This document shows, piece after piece, positions 10,619-19,698 of a DNA stretch of 64,000 nucleotides. How positions within the stretch are numbered: position 1 is the first letter of the stretch; each line of letters starts with the position of its first letter. The notes below the pieces were generated by a model. It had not been told where the DNA came from, ran no database searches, and saw only the letters and a program-made list of their open reading frames with translations. Source of the DNA: Ga0077560 sp046330435 (GTDB taxonomy: Bacteria > Actinomycetota > Thermoleophilia > Miltoncostaeales > Miltoncostaeaceae); contig JAXLST010000022.1 in the NCBI GenBank assembly GCA_046330435.1, forward strand, positions 18,304 through 82,303, in the 5' to 3' direction. The translations under genes and the position numbers were made by a program.

Positions 10619-11023
10619 ATGGCCCCCTTCTCCCTCCCCTCCCGCCGCGTCGCGGCCGGCCTCGCCGTGGCCGCGGCCCTGGCGGGCCTCGCCGGCTGCG
10701 GCGGCGACGGATCCTCCGCCGACCGCGTGCGCAGCTCCGTCGAGCAGACCCTCCAGGACGCCCGCCAGCGCCTCGACGGGCCGCTCGACTCGGCCCGCAA
10801 GCGCATCGACAAGGAGATCGCCGACGCGAGGGCCGGCGGGACCGCCGAGGCCCGCAGGCGCGCCGAGGCGGCGCTGCGCGACGCCCGCACGCGCGCCGAG
10901 GCGGCCATCGCCGATGCCCGCAGGCGCGGCGAGTCCGACCAGAACCTCAAGAAGCTGCGGGCCGAGGCGGACCGGCGGCTGAAGGACCTGCGGGCCCGCA
11001 TCGACCGCGCCTTCGGCGGGTAG
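10619..11023 (+). CDS. Small coiled-coil lipoprotein
   Basis: A 134-residue protein with a lipoprotein signal peptide (lipobox ALAGLAGC, Cys27) followed by a charged, alanine- and arginine-rich region that is probably almost wholly alpha-helical coiled coil (repeated A-R-x-R-A-E-A-A and DARxR patterns). It is expected on the outer face of the membrane. No enzymatic motif is seen. Start chosen at 10619 because it yields the signal peptide and has a -10 box 7 bases upstream; an upstream ATG at 10562 lies in the tRNA tail. Confidence 0.75.
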   Translation: MAPFSLPSRRVAAGLAVAAALAGLAGCGGDGSSADRVRSSVEQTLQDARQRLDGPLDSARKRIDKEIADARAGGTAEARRRAEAALRDARTRAEAAIADARRRGESDQNLKKLRAEADRRLKDLRARIDRAFGG

Positions 11024-11029
11024 CCGGCG

Positions 11030-11772
11030 GTGGACCTGGGCCTGGCAGGGCGCGCCTACGTCCTCACCGGCGCGTCCCGCGGGCTGGGCCTCGCCACCGC
11101 GCACCAGCTGGTGGGCGACGGGGCCCGGGTGGTGCTGAGCGGCCGCGACCCGGCCGCGGTCGACGCCGCCACCGCAGGGCTGGGCCCGCTCGCGCGCGGC
11201 GTGGCGGCGGACCTGGCGGACCCGGAGACCCCCGGCCGGCTCGTCGCGGCCTGCGCGGAGACGTGGGGGCGCATCGACGGCGCCCTGCTGAGCGTCGGCG
11301 GCCCCCGCCCGGCGGGCTGCTCGCCACCGCCGAGGACGACTGGCGGACATCGTTCGAGACGGTGTTCCTGGGCGCCCTGCGCGCCCTCCGGGCCGTCGCG
11401 GCGGCGCTCGCCGACGGCGGGGCGATCGTGCTGGTGCTGTCCACCAGCGCGCGGGAGCCCATCGCCGGGCTCGCGATCTCCAACGGCCTGCGCCCGGGGC
11501 TGGCCATGCTCGCCAAGGAGGCCGCGACGGAGCTGGGCCCGCGCGGGATCCGCGTGAACGCACTCATGCCCGGCCGTATCGACACCGACCGCGTGCGGTC
11601 GCTGGACACCGGTCCCGAGGACCGGGCGCGCAAGGAGGCCGGCATCCCGCTGCGCCGGTACGGGCGCCCCGAGGAGTTCGGGCGGGTCGCGGCGTTCCTG
11701 CTGTCCCCCGCCGCCTCGTACGTCACCGGGGCGCTGGTCCCGGTGGAGGGCGGCGCCCTGCACGGCCCGTAG
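11030..11772 (+). pseudogene. Short-chain dehydrogenase/reductase, frameshifted
   Basis: An SDR-family NAD(P)-dependent oxidoreductase. The first part (GTG at 11030) has the cofactor motif TGASRGLG and ends in SVGGPRPAG. The rest lies in another frame, resuming at about LLATAEDDW and containing the later SDR regions (SNGLRPGLAMLAKEAATELG, GIRVNALMPGRIDTDR, SYVTGALVPVEGG). Adding one base in the C/G-rich run around 11300-11316 would restore a normal protein of about 247 residues. This could be a recent mutation or a sequencing error. The usual YxxxK is replaced by a SNGLRPGLAMLAK-type segment, as in some atypical SDRs. Confidence 0.75.
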
Positions 11773-11777
11773 GGGGT

Positions 11778-13136
11778 GTGGCCCGCCCGCGCCCGGGGAA
11801 CCGGGGGCGGGTGACCCTGACCGCCGCGATCGTCCCGGGCTGGCACGGCGGGACGCTCGCCTCCGCCGGCATCATCGCCGCCGGGATCGCCCTGTTCGCC
11901 GCGATCCTCGCGATCACCCACCAGCGCGAGCGCGCGTTCTCGGCGGCGGTCGTCTACCTCGCCCTGGGGGCGCTCGCCGCGCCGCTGCTCACCGCCCTCG
12001 GGGTGGCGTGGTACGACCCGGTCGCCGACGCGCACGTGGGCGAGCGGCTCACCGAGTTCGCCGTCGTCGTCGCGCTGTTCTCGGCCGGCGTGCGGCTCGA
12101 CAGCCCGCTGCGCGGCCGGACGTGGGCGGCGCCCGGCGCGCTGCTGCTGGTGGTCATGCCGGCCACGATCGCGGCGGTCGCCGCGTTCGGGCACTGGGTG
12201 ATGGGCCTCTCGGCGGGCGCCGCGATCGTGCTGGCCGCGGCGCTCGCGCCCACGGACCCCGTGCTGGCCGGGGACCTCGGCGTGGGGCCGCCCGGCGAGG
12301 AGCGGGAGGACGAGCCCAGCGTCGCGATCACCGCGGAGGCCGGGCTCAACGACGGCCTGGCGTTCCCGTTCGTGTTCCTGGGGCTGTTCGTCGCCGCCGG
12401 CGACGGCGGCTGGCTCGGGGAGTGGATCGCCGCGGACGTCGTGTGGGGCATCGCGGGCGGCCTCGCCATCGGCGGCGGGCTGGGCTGGATGCTGGGCTGG
12501 GCGTTCACCCGTCTGCGCGACCGGCGCCTGGTGTCGGAGACCCTGGACGGCTGGGCCGCGATCGGCGCCGTGCTGGTCATTTACGGCCTCACCGACATGG
12601 TGGGCGCGTACGGGTTCCTGGCGGCGTTCGCGGGCGGCATCGGCTTCCGGCGGTACGAGCGGGACCACGAGATCACCCGCGGCGCCCACGGCGGCGCCGA
12701 GATGGTGGAGATGGTCGGCGAGTTCGCCCTGATCCTTCTGCTCGGCAGCTCGCTCACCCTGTCCGGGCTCGGCGCGCCCGGATGGTCGGGGTGGCTGCTG
12801 GTGCCCCTCCTGCTGCTGGTCGTGCGGCCCCTGGCGACTTTCGCGGCCCTGCCCGCCCGGTGGGACCGGCGCGCGCGCCTGTGGATCGGCTGGTTCGGGG
12901 TGCGGGGCGCCGGCTCGCTCTACTACGCGAGCGCCGTGGCGGCGGCCGGCATCCTCGCTCCCGAGGAGACCCGCCTGGTGGTGTGGACCGTGATCGCGTG
13001 CGTGGTCACCTCGATCGTGGTGCACGGGGTCACCGGCCGGCCGGTCACCGATCGGCTCATCGTGCGGCGGGGCGCGGTGAAGGACGTCGCGGAGCCCGTC
13101 GAGCCGGTGCTGCCCGATCGCGGGGGCGGCGCTTGA
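11778..13136 (+). CDS. Na+/H+ antiporter, CPA1 (NhaP-like) family
   Basis: A 452-residue membrane protein with about 12 hydrophobic segments. The family features LAAALAPTDPVLAGDL and ITAEAGLNDGLAFPFVF are present; the aspartate in the ND pair is the expected cation site. It exchanges protons for Na+ or K+. The GTG at 11778 gives a basic N-terminal tail; an in-frame GTG at 11811 is an equally possible start. The gene follows the broken SDR by 5 bases. Confidence 0.9.
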   Translation: MARPRPGNRGRVTLTAAIVPGWHGGTLASAGIIAAGIALFAAILAITHQRERAFSAAVVYLALGALAAPLLTALGVAWYDPVADAHVGERLTEFAVVVALFSAGVRLDSPLRGRTWAAPGALLLVVMPATIAAVAAFGHWVMGLSAGAAIVLAAALAPTDPVLAGDLGVGPPGEEREDEPSVAITAEAGLNDGLAFPFVFLGLFVAAGDGGWLGEWIAADVVWGIAGGLAIGGGLGWMLGWAFTRLRDRRLVSETLDGWAAIGAVLVIYGLTDMVGAYGFLAAFAGGIGFRRYERDHEITRGAHGGAEMVEMVGEFALILLLGSSLTLSGLGAPGWSGWLLVPLLLLVVRPLATFAALPARWDRRARLWIGWFGVRGAGSLYYASAVAAAGILAPEETRLVVWTVIACVVTSIVVHGVTGRPVTDRLIVRRGAVKDVAEPVEPVLPDRGGGA

Positions 13137-13189
13137 CGCACGCGGTGCCGCGGGTCGACGCTCGGCCGGTCCACGGCGAAGGAGACCCC

Positions 13190-13711
13190 ATGCCCGCACC
13201 GCCCCCGCCCGACCTCGCCGGCCGCCTGGGACCGCTGGACGCCGGCGACCGGTCCGCATTGCTCGCGCTCGCCTGCGCCGCCCAGGAGATGGTCCTGCGG
13301 ATGGATCCGGCCGTCGCGGACCGGGAGGGCCCGCCGCCCGACGGCGACGACCCGGTGGGACGCGCCGTACGGCACCGGGAGCTCGCCCTCCGGGTGGGCC
13401 GGCTGCTGGGCGAGGACGGCCTTCGGGCGCTCGTCGAACGGGTGCGGGAGGACGTCCCCGAGGCCACCGACGCCTTTCTCGAGCGCGCCGGGGACGAGGG
13501 CGGCGTGCTGGCGTTCGGCGAGTCCCGGCTCGGTGACCCGGGCGACGCGGTGCTGTTCTCCGACGGCCTGGGCTGCGTCGGCTCGTCCCTGGCGATCTTC
13601 GGAGGGGCGGGCATGATGGTCCTGGGGATGGCGACCGAGAACACCGGGGCGTTCGCGGCCGGCGCGGTGATCCTCGGCGTGGGCATCTACGGCGCCGCGA
13701 CCTTCTGCTGA
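13190..13711 (+). CDS. Uncharacterised protein with C-terminal membrane segments
   Basis: A 173-residue protein I do not recognise. The ATG at 13190 has a good ribosome site (GAAGGAG). The first 110 residues look soluble and rich in Asp, Glu and Arg. The C-terminal 45 residues are hydrophobic (SLAIFGGAGMMVLGMA and GAFAAGAVILGVGIYGAATF), enough for two membrane passes. Ending in Cys is unusual. No family assignment is offered. Confidence 0.7.
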   Translation: MPAPPPPDLAGRLGPLDAGDRSALLALACAAQEMVLRMDPAVADREGPPPDGDDPVGRAVRHRELALRVGRLLGEDGLRALVERVREDVPEATDAFLERAGDEGGVLAFGESRLGDPGDAVLFSDGLGCVGSSLAIFGGAGMMVLGMATENTGAFAAGAVILGVGIYGAATFC

Positions 13712-13816
13712 GCGGGTCCGCGGAACCCCTGAGCCCCGACCGTGCCGTGACCGATGCCCGCGGGGGGCCGCCGGGCGGAGCATGAACCGACGGCATCCGT
13801 GTGAAGGAGGTGCACG

Positions 13817-14485
13817 ATGACCGACCGGCATCCGCTCCGCCTGGAGGCGCGCCTCGACGCGCCGCTGTCGCGGTGGATGTGGCTGGTGAAGTGGTTCCTC
13901 GCCCTGCCGCACGTCGTGGTGCTCGCGTTCCTGTGGATCGGGTTCGTGTTCGCCACCCTCGCGGCGTTCGTGGTGCGGCTCTTCACCGGCCGCTACCCGC
14001 GCGGGCTGTTCGGCTACACCACGGGCGTGCTGCGCTGGAGCTGGCGCGTGCAGGCCTACGCGTTCGGGCCGCTGTCGACCGACCGCTACCCGCCGTTCAC
14101 CCTCGCCGACGTACCGGACTACCCGGCCCGCCTGGAGATCGACTACCCGGAGGGGCCCGGCCGCCGCGGCCTGCCGCTCATCGGCTGGTGGCTCATCGGG
14201 ATCCCGCAGTACGTGATCGCCGGCCTGCTGGCCGGCGGCTGGGGCGCCCAGGTGAGCGTCGTGAGCGTGCTCGTGCTGGTCGCGGTGATCCTGCTGCTCG
14301 TGCAGGGCGCCTACCCGGCCGCGCTGTTCGACCTGGTGATGGGCTTCAACCGGTGGGCGCTGCGCACCACCGTGTACGCGGCGTTCATGACCGACGTCTA
14401 CCCGCCCTTCCGGCTGGACGCCGGGAGCGTGGAGCCGGCTCCCGAGGGGCCGGCGCATATGCCGCCCGGGGCGGCGCCGGCCTGA
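13817..14485 (+). CDS. DUF4389-family membrane protein
   Basis: A 222-residue protein matching the DUF4389 pattern: repeated WLVKWFLALPH-type segments, FTGRYPRGLFGYTTGVLRW, YPPFTL and, in a second half, YPAALFDLVMGFNRWALR and YPPFRLD. The architecture looks like two related halves, each with hydrophobic segments (near residues 28-55 and 118-165). A strong ribosome site AAGGAGGT precedes the ATG. Function of the family is unknown. Confidence 0.85.
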   Translation: MTDRHPLRLEARLDAPLSRWMWLVKWFLALPHVVVLAFLWIGFVFATLAAFVVRLFTGRYPRGLFGYTTGVLRWSWRVQAYAFGPLSTDRYPPFTLADVPDYPARLEIDYPEGPGRRGLPLIGWWLIGIPQYVIAGLLAGGWGAQVSVVSVLVLVAVILLLVQGAYPAALFDLVMGFNRWALRTTVYAAFMTDVYPPFRLDAGSVEPAPEGPAHMPPGAAPA

Positions 14486-14581
14486 CGCCATCCCGGCCGC
14501 CACGGCGGCGGGTCGCGGGAGTATTCTCGCCCCGCCGCCTCACGGCGGCCGGATGTTCCCGACCTGGTGGTGCTCCCCCCG

Positions 14582-15202
14582 ATGCGGTTCTCCATGGGCT
14601 CGAAGGGGCCCAACTTCTACGACCTGTTCACGCGGCACGGCGAGAACGCCGTCGAGGCGGCGCGCATGGCGCGCACCCGGTTCGCGGAGTGGCCGAACTC
14701 CGCCGTGCCCGGCGCGGCCCTCAAGGAGCTGGAGCGCGTCGGTGACGGCATCACGCACGACCTCGTGCAGCTGCTGAACACCCACTACGTCACCCCCTTC
14801 GACCGCGAGGACATCTACGAGCTCGCGACCCGCGGCGACGACATCGTGGACAACGTGTTCTACGCATCGCAGCTGCTCGACCTCTATGCCGTCGACCGCA
14901 TGAACCCCGCGGCGATCGAGCAGTGCCGCGTGCTGGTGGCCGCCTGCGAGGAGGTCGCGACCGCCCTGGCGGGGCTCAAGGGCCGGCGCACCTCCCAGGA
15001 GACGCTGCTGCGCATCAAGAGCCTCGAGGACGAGGGCGACACCATCCAGCGGGACGCCATCGCCGCGCTCTTCCACGAGCCCGGCGTGGACCCGCTCTTC
15101 GTGATCCGGTGGAAGGACATCCACGAGGCCCTCGAGCGGGCGATCGACGCGTGCGAGACCGTCGCCCATGTCATCGGCAACATCCTGGTGAAGGCCGCCT
15201 GA
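14582..15202 (+). CDS. DUF47 (PhoU-like) accessory protein of the PiT transporter
   Basis: A 206-residue alpha-helical protein of the DUF47/PhoU-like family, normally paired with Pit phosphate transporters and thought to regulate them. Characteristic parts are FYDLFTRHGEN, FDREDIYELATRGDDIVD and IKSLEDEGDTIQRD. The ATG at 14582 fits family N-termini (MRFS...); GTG codons at 14567 and 14570 are alternatives. A TATTCT box at 14522-14527 is followed by a short GCCGCC/GGCGGC hairpin in the presumed leader. The pit gene follows after 4 bases. Confidence 0.9.
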   Translation: MRFSMGSKGPNFYDLFTRHGENAVEAARMARTRFAEWPNSAVPGAALKELERVGDGITHDLVQLLNTHYVTPFDREDIYELATRGDDIVDNVFYASQLLDLYAVDRMNPAAIEQCRVLVAACEEVATALAGLKGRRTSQETLLRIKSLEDEGDTIQRDAIAALFHEPGVDPLFVIRWKDIHEALERAIDACETVAHVIGNILVKAA

Positions 15203-15206
15203 CCCC

Positions 15207-16307
15207 GTGCCCACCGACCTGCTGCTGGCCGCGGTCGTCGCGGCGGCGCTGTTCTTCGACTTCACCAACGGCTTCCACGACGCGGCGAACGCGATCGCCA
15301 CCGGCATCTCCACCCGCGCGCTGCACCCGCGGGCCGCGGTGCTCATGGCGGCGGCCCTGAACTTCATCGGGGCGTTCGTGTCCCTGAAGGTCGCGGCGAC
15401 CGTGGCCAAGGGCATCGTCGACCCCGGCGTGATCTCGCTGGACGTGGTGCTCGCCGGGCTCATCGGGGCCACCACCTGGAACCTCATCACCTGGTACCTC
15501 GGGCTGCCGTCCAGTTCGAGCCACGCGCTGATCGGCGGCGTCGCCGGCGCGGCCATCGCGGCGAACGGGTTCGACGTGCTCCTGGGCGACGGGCTCATCC
15601 ACAAGGTGCTCATCCCGTCGCTGTCCGCCCCCGTGCTGGGCGCCGGCGTGGCGCTGCTGCTGATGGGGATCTTCCTGCTGGTGATCCGCCGCATGGCGCC
15701 CGCCCCGGTGAACATGGTGTTCCGGCGCATGCAGCTGGTGTCCGGCGGGTTCCTGGCGTTCACGCACGGCACCAACGACGCCCAGAAGACCATGGGCATC
15801 ATCACCCTCGCGCTCATCGCCTCGGGCCACGCCAGCGCCGAGAACTTCGACGTGCCGTTCTGGGTGATCCTGTCGGCGGCGACCGCGATGGCCCTCGGCA
15901 CGTACGCCGGCGGCTGGCGCATCATCCGCACGCTCGGGAGCCGCATCGCGAAGCTCCAGCCCCCGCAGGGCTTCGCCGCCGAGGCGTCCTGCGGCTCCAT
16001 CCTCTACCTCACCGGCCACCTCGGGTTCCCGGTGTCGACGACGCACTGCATCTCGGGCGCCGTGATGGGCGCGGGCGCGACCCGCGGCCTGCGCTCGGTG
16101 CGGTGGGGCGTGGCCGGCAACATCCTGATCGCCTGGATCATGACCATCCCCTGCGCGGCGATCGTGGGCGCGCTGATGTCCGGGATCACGGAGATCCCCG
16201 GCGGATCCGCCATCGTCGCCATCCTGGGCGCCTGCGTCGCCGCGACCGCCTTCCTGGGCCGCACGCGCCTGGCGAAGATGGAGGCCGGGGCGCACTCCGC
16301 CGCATGA
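15207..16307 (+). CDS. pit: Low-affinity inorganic phosphate transporter, PiT family
   Basis: A 366-residue integral membrane transporter that moves phosphate (often as a metal-phosphate complex) with protons or sodium. Both PiT signature repeats are present: the N-terminal FDFTNGFHDAANAIATGIS and the C-terminal FTHGTNDAQKTMGII, plus GLPSSSSHALIGG and FPVSTTHCISGA. The GTG start lies 4 bases after the DUF47 gene, forming the usual two-gene unit. The stop overlaps the next start (ATGA). Confidence 0.96.
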   Translation: MPTDLLLAAVVAAALFFDFTNGFHDAANAIATGISTRALHPRAAVLMAAALNFIGAFVSLKVAATVAKGIVDPGVISLDVVLAGLIGATTWNLITWYLGLPSSSSHALIGGVAGAAIAANGFDVLLGDGLIHKVLIPSLSAPVLGAGVALLLMGIFLLVIRRMAPAPVNMVFRRMQLVSGGFLAFTHGTNDAQKTMGIITLALIASGHASAENFDVPFWVILSAATAMALGTYAGGWRIIRTLGSRIAKLQPPQGFAAEASCGSILYLTGHLGFPVSTTHCISGAVMGAGATRGLRSVRWGVAGNILIAWIMTIPCAAIVGALMSGITEIPGGSAIVAILGACVAATAFLGRTRLAKMEAGAHSAA

Positions 16308-17209
16308 GCCCCGCCGCCCCGAGCCGCGTCGCCGTGGTGCTGGGCACCGGGGCGATGGGTCCGGAGATCGCCGCCGCCCTGGCGGACGCCGGGTGGCGGG
16401 TCCGGATCGCCGGCCGCACGCCGGAGCGCGCCGCCGGCGCCGCGGCGCGGGCCGCGGGGTTCGCGCGGGGTGACGGCCCCGCGCCCGAGGCGTGCGCGGC
16501 CGACGCCGCAGGCCTCGACGGCGCCCGCTTGGTGGTCGAGACGATCACCGAGGACCTGGCCGCCAAGCACGAGCTGCTGCGCGCCGTGGAGCCGCACCTG
16601 GCGGCGGACGCGGTGATCGCGACCAACACCTCCTCCCTGCGCATCGCCGACGTCGCCGCGCCCCTCGCGCATCCCGGCCGGTTCGCGGGACTGCACTTCC
16701 TCAAGCCGGCGCACCTCACCGGTGTCGTCGAGGTGGTGCCGGGCCCCGGGACGGACGCGGCCGTCACCGCGTTCCTGGAGTGCCTCGCGCACGACATGGG
16801 CAAGACCCCGCTGGTGGTGCGTGCCGACGTCCCGGGGTTCATCTGGAACCGCATCCAGTTCGCCGTGCTGCGGGAGTGCCTGCACATGCTGGAGGCCGGG
16901 GTGGCCAGCGCGGAGGACATCGACGCGGCGGTCGCCGCCGGCCTGGCGCCCCGCTGGATGGCGGCCGGGCCCCTCGCGACCGCGGACCTCGGGGGGCTGC
17001 GGACGTTCGCGGCGGTGTCGCGGCAGCTGTTCCCGCATCTGGCCGCCAACGCGGAGGTGCCGGAGGCCCTGACCTCGCGCGCCGAGCAGGGAGGGGCGTT
17101 CGCGTCGTGGACCGGCGGGGACGCCGCCGCCGAGGTGGCCCGCATGCGCGCCGACGCCCTGGCCGAGGGACGCCGGTTCGCCGAGCGACGGCGGGAGCTG
17201 GGCGCGTGA
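16304..17209 (+). CDS. 3-hydroxyacyl-CoA / beta-hydroxyacid dehydrogenase family protein
   Basis: A 301-residue NAD-dependent dehydrogenase of the 3HCDH family. The N-terminal Rossmann motif is VVLGTGAMGPEIAAALADAG. The segments ATNTSSLRIADVA, FAGLHFLKPAHLTGVVEVVPG and FIWNRIQFAVLREC are the typical 3HCDH catalytic and C-terminal-domain regions. It overlaps both the PiT gene and the following TIM-barrel gene by 4 bases. The substrate is not clear; a small hydroxyacid is plausible given the neighbouring isomerase-like gene. Confidence 0.85.
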   Translation: MSPAAPSRVAVVLGTGAMGPEIAAALADAGWRVRIAGRTPERAAGAAARAAGFARGDGPAPEACAADAAGLDGARLVVETITEDLAAKHELLRAVEPHLAADAVIATNTSSLRIADVAAPLAHPGRFAGLHFLKPAHLTGVVEVVPGPGTDAAVTAFLECLAHDMGKTPLVVRADVPGFIWNRIQFAVLRECLHMLEAGVASAEDIDAAVAAGLAPRWMAAGPLATADLGGLRTFAAVSRQLFPHLAANAEVPEALTSRAEQGGAFASWTGGDAAAEVARMRADALAEGRRFAERRRELGA

Positions 17210-17976
17210 CCGCCTGGTCGGCGCACCTGTCCACGCTGTTCACCGAGCTGCCGCCGCTGGAGCGCCCCGCCGCGGCGGCGGCCGAGGGGTTCGCCCTGTG
17301 CGAGACGTGGTGGCCGCCGGCCCCCGACCCCATGGACTGGGCCCGGGCCGTCCGCGCCGCCGGCCTGCGCGCCGCCGCGGTGAACGCCGACGGCGGGGAC
17401 CTGGCCGCCGGTGAGCGCGGGTACTGCAACGACCCCGCGCGACGCGACGAGGTCGTGGCCGCCGCGGTCGCCGCCGCCGAGGTGGCCGTCGCCGGCGGCG
17501 GGTCCGCCGTGAACCTGCTCGCCGGCCGGGTGCGGCCCGGGGAGCCCCTGGAGGCGCAGCTGGCCGCCGCCGCGGACGCGGTGCGCGCGGCGGCGGACGC
17601 CGTCGCGGCGATCGGCGGGCGCCTGGTGATCGAGCACCTCAACGCCGTGGACGTCGACCGGCCGCTCCTGCCCACCCCCGCCGACGCGGCGGCCTTCGTG
17701 GACCGCGTGGCCCATCCGGCGGTGACGGTGCTGTTCGACGCCTACCACGCCGCGATGGCCGGCCTCGATCCGGTCGCCGCCCTCGACGACGTCGCCGGCC
17801 GCATCGGGCACGTCCAGTTCGCCGACCACCCGGGCCGCGGCGCGCCGGGCACCGGGCGGCTCGACCTGGGTGCCATCACGGCCCGGCTCGCGGAGCTCGG
17901 ATACGACGGCCCGGTGGGACTGGAGTTCCTTCCCGGCGGACCCACCCCGCCCGCCCTGGCCGCGCTGCCCCGCTGA
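17206..17976 (+). CDS. Hydroxypyruvate isomerase-like TIM-barrel protein
   Basis: A 256-residue xylose-isomerase-like TIM barrel resembling hydroxypyruvate isomerase (Hyi). Supporting segments are LVIEHLN (metal-binding Glu), VTVLFDAYHAAM, GHVQFADHPGRGAPGTG and LGYDGPVGLEF. It starts with GTG in a GTGA overlap with the dehydrogenase. Together they could interconvert hydroxypyruvate, tartronate semialdehyde and a hydroxyacid, but this is inference from the pairing only. Confidence 0.82.
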   Translation: MTAWSAHLSTLFTELPPLERPAAAAAEGFALCETWWPPAPDPMDWARAVRAAGLRAAAVNADGGDLAAGERGYCNDPARRDEVVAAAVAAAEVAVAGGGSAVNLLAGRVRPGEPLEAQLAAAADAVRAAADAVAAIGGRLVIEHLNAVDVDRPLLPTPADAAAFVDRVAHPAVTVLFDAYHAAMAGLDPVAALDDVAGRIGHVQFADHPGRGAPGTGRLDLGAITARLAELGYDGPVGLEFLPGGPTPPALAALPR

Positions 17977-17995
17977 GGACCCGGCGGGGCGGCCG

Positions 17996-18583
17996 TCAGA
18001 TGAGCCCGTCGCGGAGTTCCTCGAGCACGTCGGCCCAGTAGCGCCCCGGGGCGAGGGCATCCGGGTCGACCGACGCCATCCCGCGGTGCAGCCGCCGCAC
18101 CTCCCGGTGCCGGTCCACGGGGGGCCGCCGGACCGCGGGAGGGCGGAGCTCCCCGCGCCGCCTGGCCTCCAGGAGCAGCCGTGACTCCTCCGCCGAGCGG
18201 ATGACCACGGGCGGGACGTCCTCGCCGAGCCGGTCGCACACCGGCCGGAAGGCCGCCAGGAAGGCGAGGAACGCGGCGAGGTCCGAGTTCACCGGTTCCG
18301 GCTCCCCGGTGGCCCCGTACGCCACGACCGCGCGGGTCGCGGGATCGACGGCCAGGCGCAGGTCCCCCGCCCATTCCTCCGCGCCGATGTCGATGAGCGG
18401 CCCCGATGGGGCGGCGACGCGGCGCGGCCGTTCGAACACCACGCCCAGGATCCGCCCGTCCAGCACCGGCAGCCCGGGATCGGCGAGCAGGGCGGCGAGG
18501 TCCGAGCGCGCGTCGAGCGACCGGCCTCGGCGGCCGTCAGCCGGATGCTCCCCGCGGCGAACCGCGCGTCGGCCATGCCGCAC
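17996..18583 (-). CDS. SUKH-4-like protein, possibly frameshifted at the N-terminus
   Basis: A 195-residue protein whose central part (LIDIGAEEWAGDLRLAVDP, EPVNSDLAAFLAFLAAFR) and C-terminus (DPDALAPGRYWADVLEELR) resemble SUKH-4 immunity-type proteins of actinomycetes. The first 20 residues are arginine-rich and look out of frame. The frame opening at the ATG at 18576 (MADARFAAGSIRLTAAEAG) reads more naturally and would join at about 18520-18530 by a one-base change. No toxin gene is adjacent. The family assignment is tentative. Confidence 0.55.
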   Translation of the reverse strand: MRHGRRAVRRGEHPADGRRGRSLDARSDLAALLADPGLPVLDGRILGVVFERPRRVAAPSGPLIDIGAEEWAGDLRLAVDPATRAVVAYGATGEPEPVNSDLAAFLAFLAAFRPVCDRLGEDVPPVVIRSAEESRLLLEARRRGELRPPAVRRPPVDRHREVRRLHRGMASVDPDALAPGRYWADVLEELRDGLI

Positions 18584-18667
18584 GATCCCAGCGCGCCGGA
18601 CGGGGCGTCGAGCGCCGGCGAGGTCCCGCGGCGACCGGACCCGGGGCGCCCGCGCGGGGCCGGACGG

Positions 18668-18673
18668 TAGGCT
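18668..18673 (+). promoter_or_regulatory. -10 box, probably leaderless transcript
   Basis: TAGGCT ends 8 bases before the ATG of the secreted protein gene at 18682; there is no ribosome-binding site. Confidence 0.4.
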
Positions 18674-18681
18674 CGCCCGCG

Positions 18682-19698
18682 ATGCGACGGATTCGCCCCC
18701 TGTTCGTCGCCGCGCTCTGCGCGGCCGCCGCCCTGCCCGCCGCCGCCGCCGCGCTCCTGCCGGCCGCCGCCCCCGGGCAGATGTTCTCCCCGAAGAGCTT
18801 CTGGAACACCCCGCTCGACGCGCGCGGGTCGCTCAACCCGAACTCCGCCGCGATCGTCGCCGAGCTCATCCGGCAGAAGGACGCCGCCGGCGGGCCTTGG
18901 CTGAACATCGAGAGCTACAGCGTACCGATCTACCGCGTGGGGCCGAAGGTGCCCCGTGTGCGCGTGTACGAGCCGTCCGGGCTGTTCCACCGCAAGGGCA
19001 GCACCTTCCGGTGGTCCTCCCCCGTGCCGGTTCCGGCGCGGGCCCGCCCGTCCGGCGGCGACGACCTGCACGTGGTGATCTGGCAGCCGTCCAGCGACAC
19101 CATGTGGGAGTTCTGGGGCTTCAGCCGCAACGGGTCGCGCCTCACCGCCAAGGCCGGCGCCCGGATCATCGGCGTCTCGCGGTCGTCGGGCATCATCGAG
19201 GCCCCGTACGGCGCCACCGCGTCCGGCCTTCCGGCCGCCGGAGGCGTCATCACCGAGCGGGACATCCGGCGGGGCGTGATCGACCACGCCCTGGCGATCG
19301 CGATCCCCGCCCCGCTGAAGGAGCGCCTCACCTTCCCCGCGACCCGCACCGACGGCTGGTCGGACGACCCCGCCGCCCCCATGGAGGGGCAGCGCTTCCG
19401 GCTGGACCCGTCCCTGGACGTGCGCTCGCTGGGCCTGCACCCGCTGGTGCGGATGATCGCCGAGGCCGCGCAGAAGTACGGGATCGTGGTGCGCGACCAG
19501 TCGGGCGCCGTGGTGTTCTACGGCGAGGACCCGCGGGGCCTGGGCCGCAACGCGTTCACGCGCATCCTGGGCGGCCAGGACCGCAAGGCCCTGCTGGAGA
19601 CCTTCCCCTGGGAGCGCCTGCAGGCGCTGCCGGTGCGGCCGTTCTGCTGCTGGCAGAACTGGGACTACAAGGCCCCCAGGACGATCCTCGCCCGCTGA
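18682..19698 (+). CDS. Secreted protein with FSPKSFWNTPL motif, function unknown
   Basis: A 338-residue exported protein. Residues 1-32 form a signal peptide (RRIR, then an alanine/leucine core and a PAAAPG cleavage region). The mature part begins MFSPKSFWNTPLDARGSLNPNSAAIV, a pattern I recall from uncharacterised secreted proteins of Thermoleophilia. Other conserved-looking parts are DDLHVVIWQPSSDTMWEFWGF, RGVIDHALAIAIPAP and MIAEAAQKYGIVVRDQ. Two adjacent Cys near the end (PFCCWQNWDY) could bind metal or form disulfides. The pattern suggests an extracellular beta-rich protein; no catalytic assignment is possible. Confidence 0.8.
   Translation: MRRIRPLFVAALCAAAALPAAAAALLPAAAPGQMFSPKSFWNTPLDARGSLNPNSAAIVAELIRQKDAAGGPWLNIESYSVPIYRVGPKVPRVRVYEPSGLFHRKGSTFRWSSPVPVPARARPSGGDDLHVVIWQPSSDTMWEFWGFSRNGSRLTAKAGARIIGVSRSSGIIEAPYGATASGLPAAGGVITERDIRRGVIDHALAIAIPAPLKERLTFPATRTDGWSDDPAAPMEGQRFRLDPSLDVRSLGLHPLVRMIAEAAQKYGIVVRDQSGAVVFYGEDPRGLGRNAFTRILGGQDRKALLETFPWERLQALPVRPFCCWQNWDYKAPRTILAR

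Noticed and set aside
17996..18583. Toxin-immunity locus based on the SUKH-like protein
   Set aside because: No polymorphic toxin, secretion gene or further immunity gene lies nearby, so a toxin system cannot be supported.
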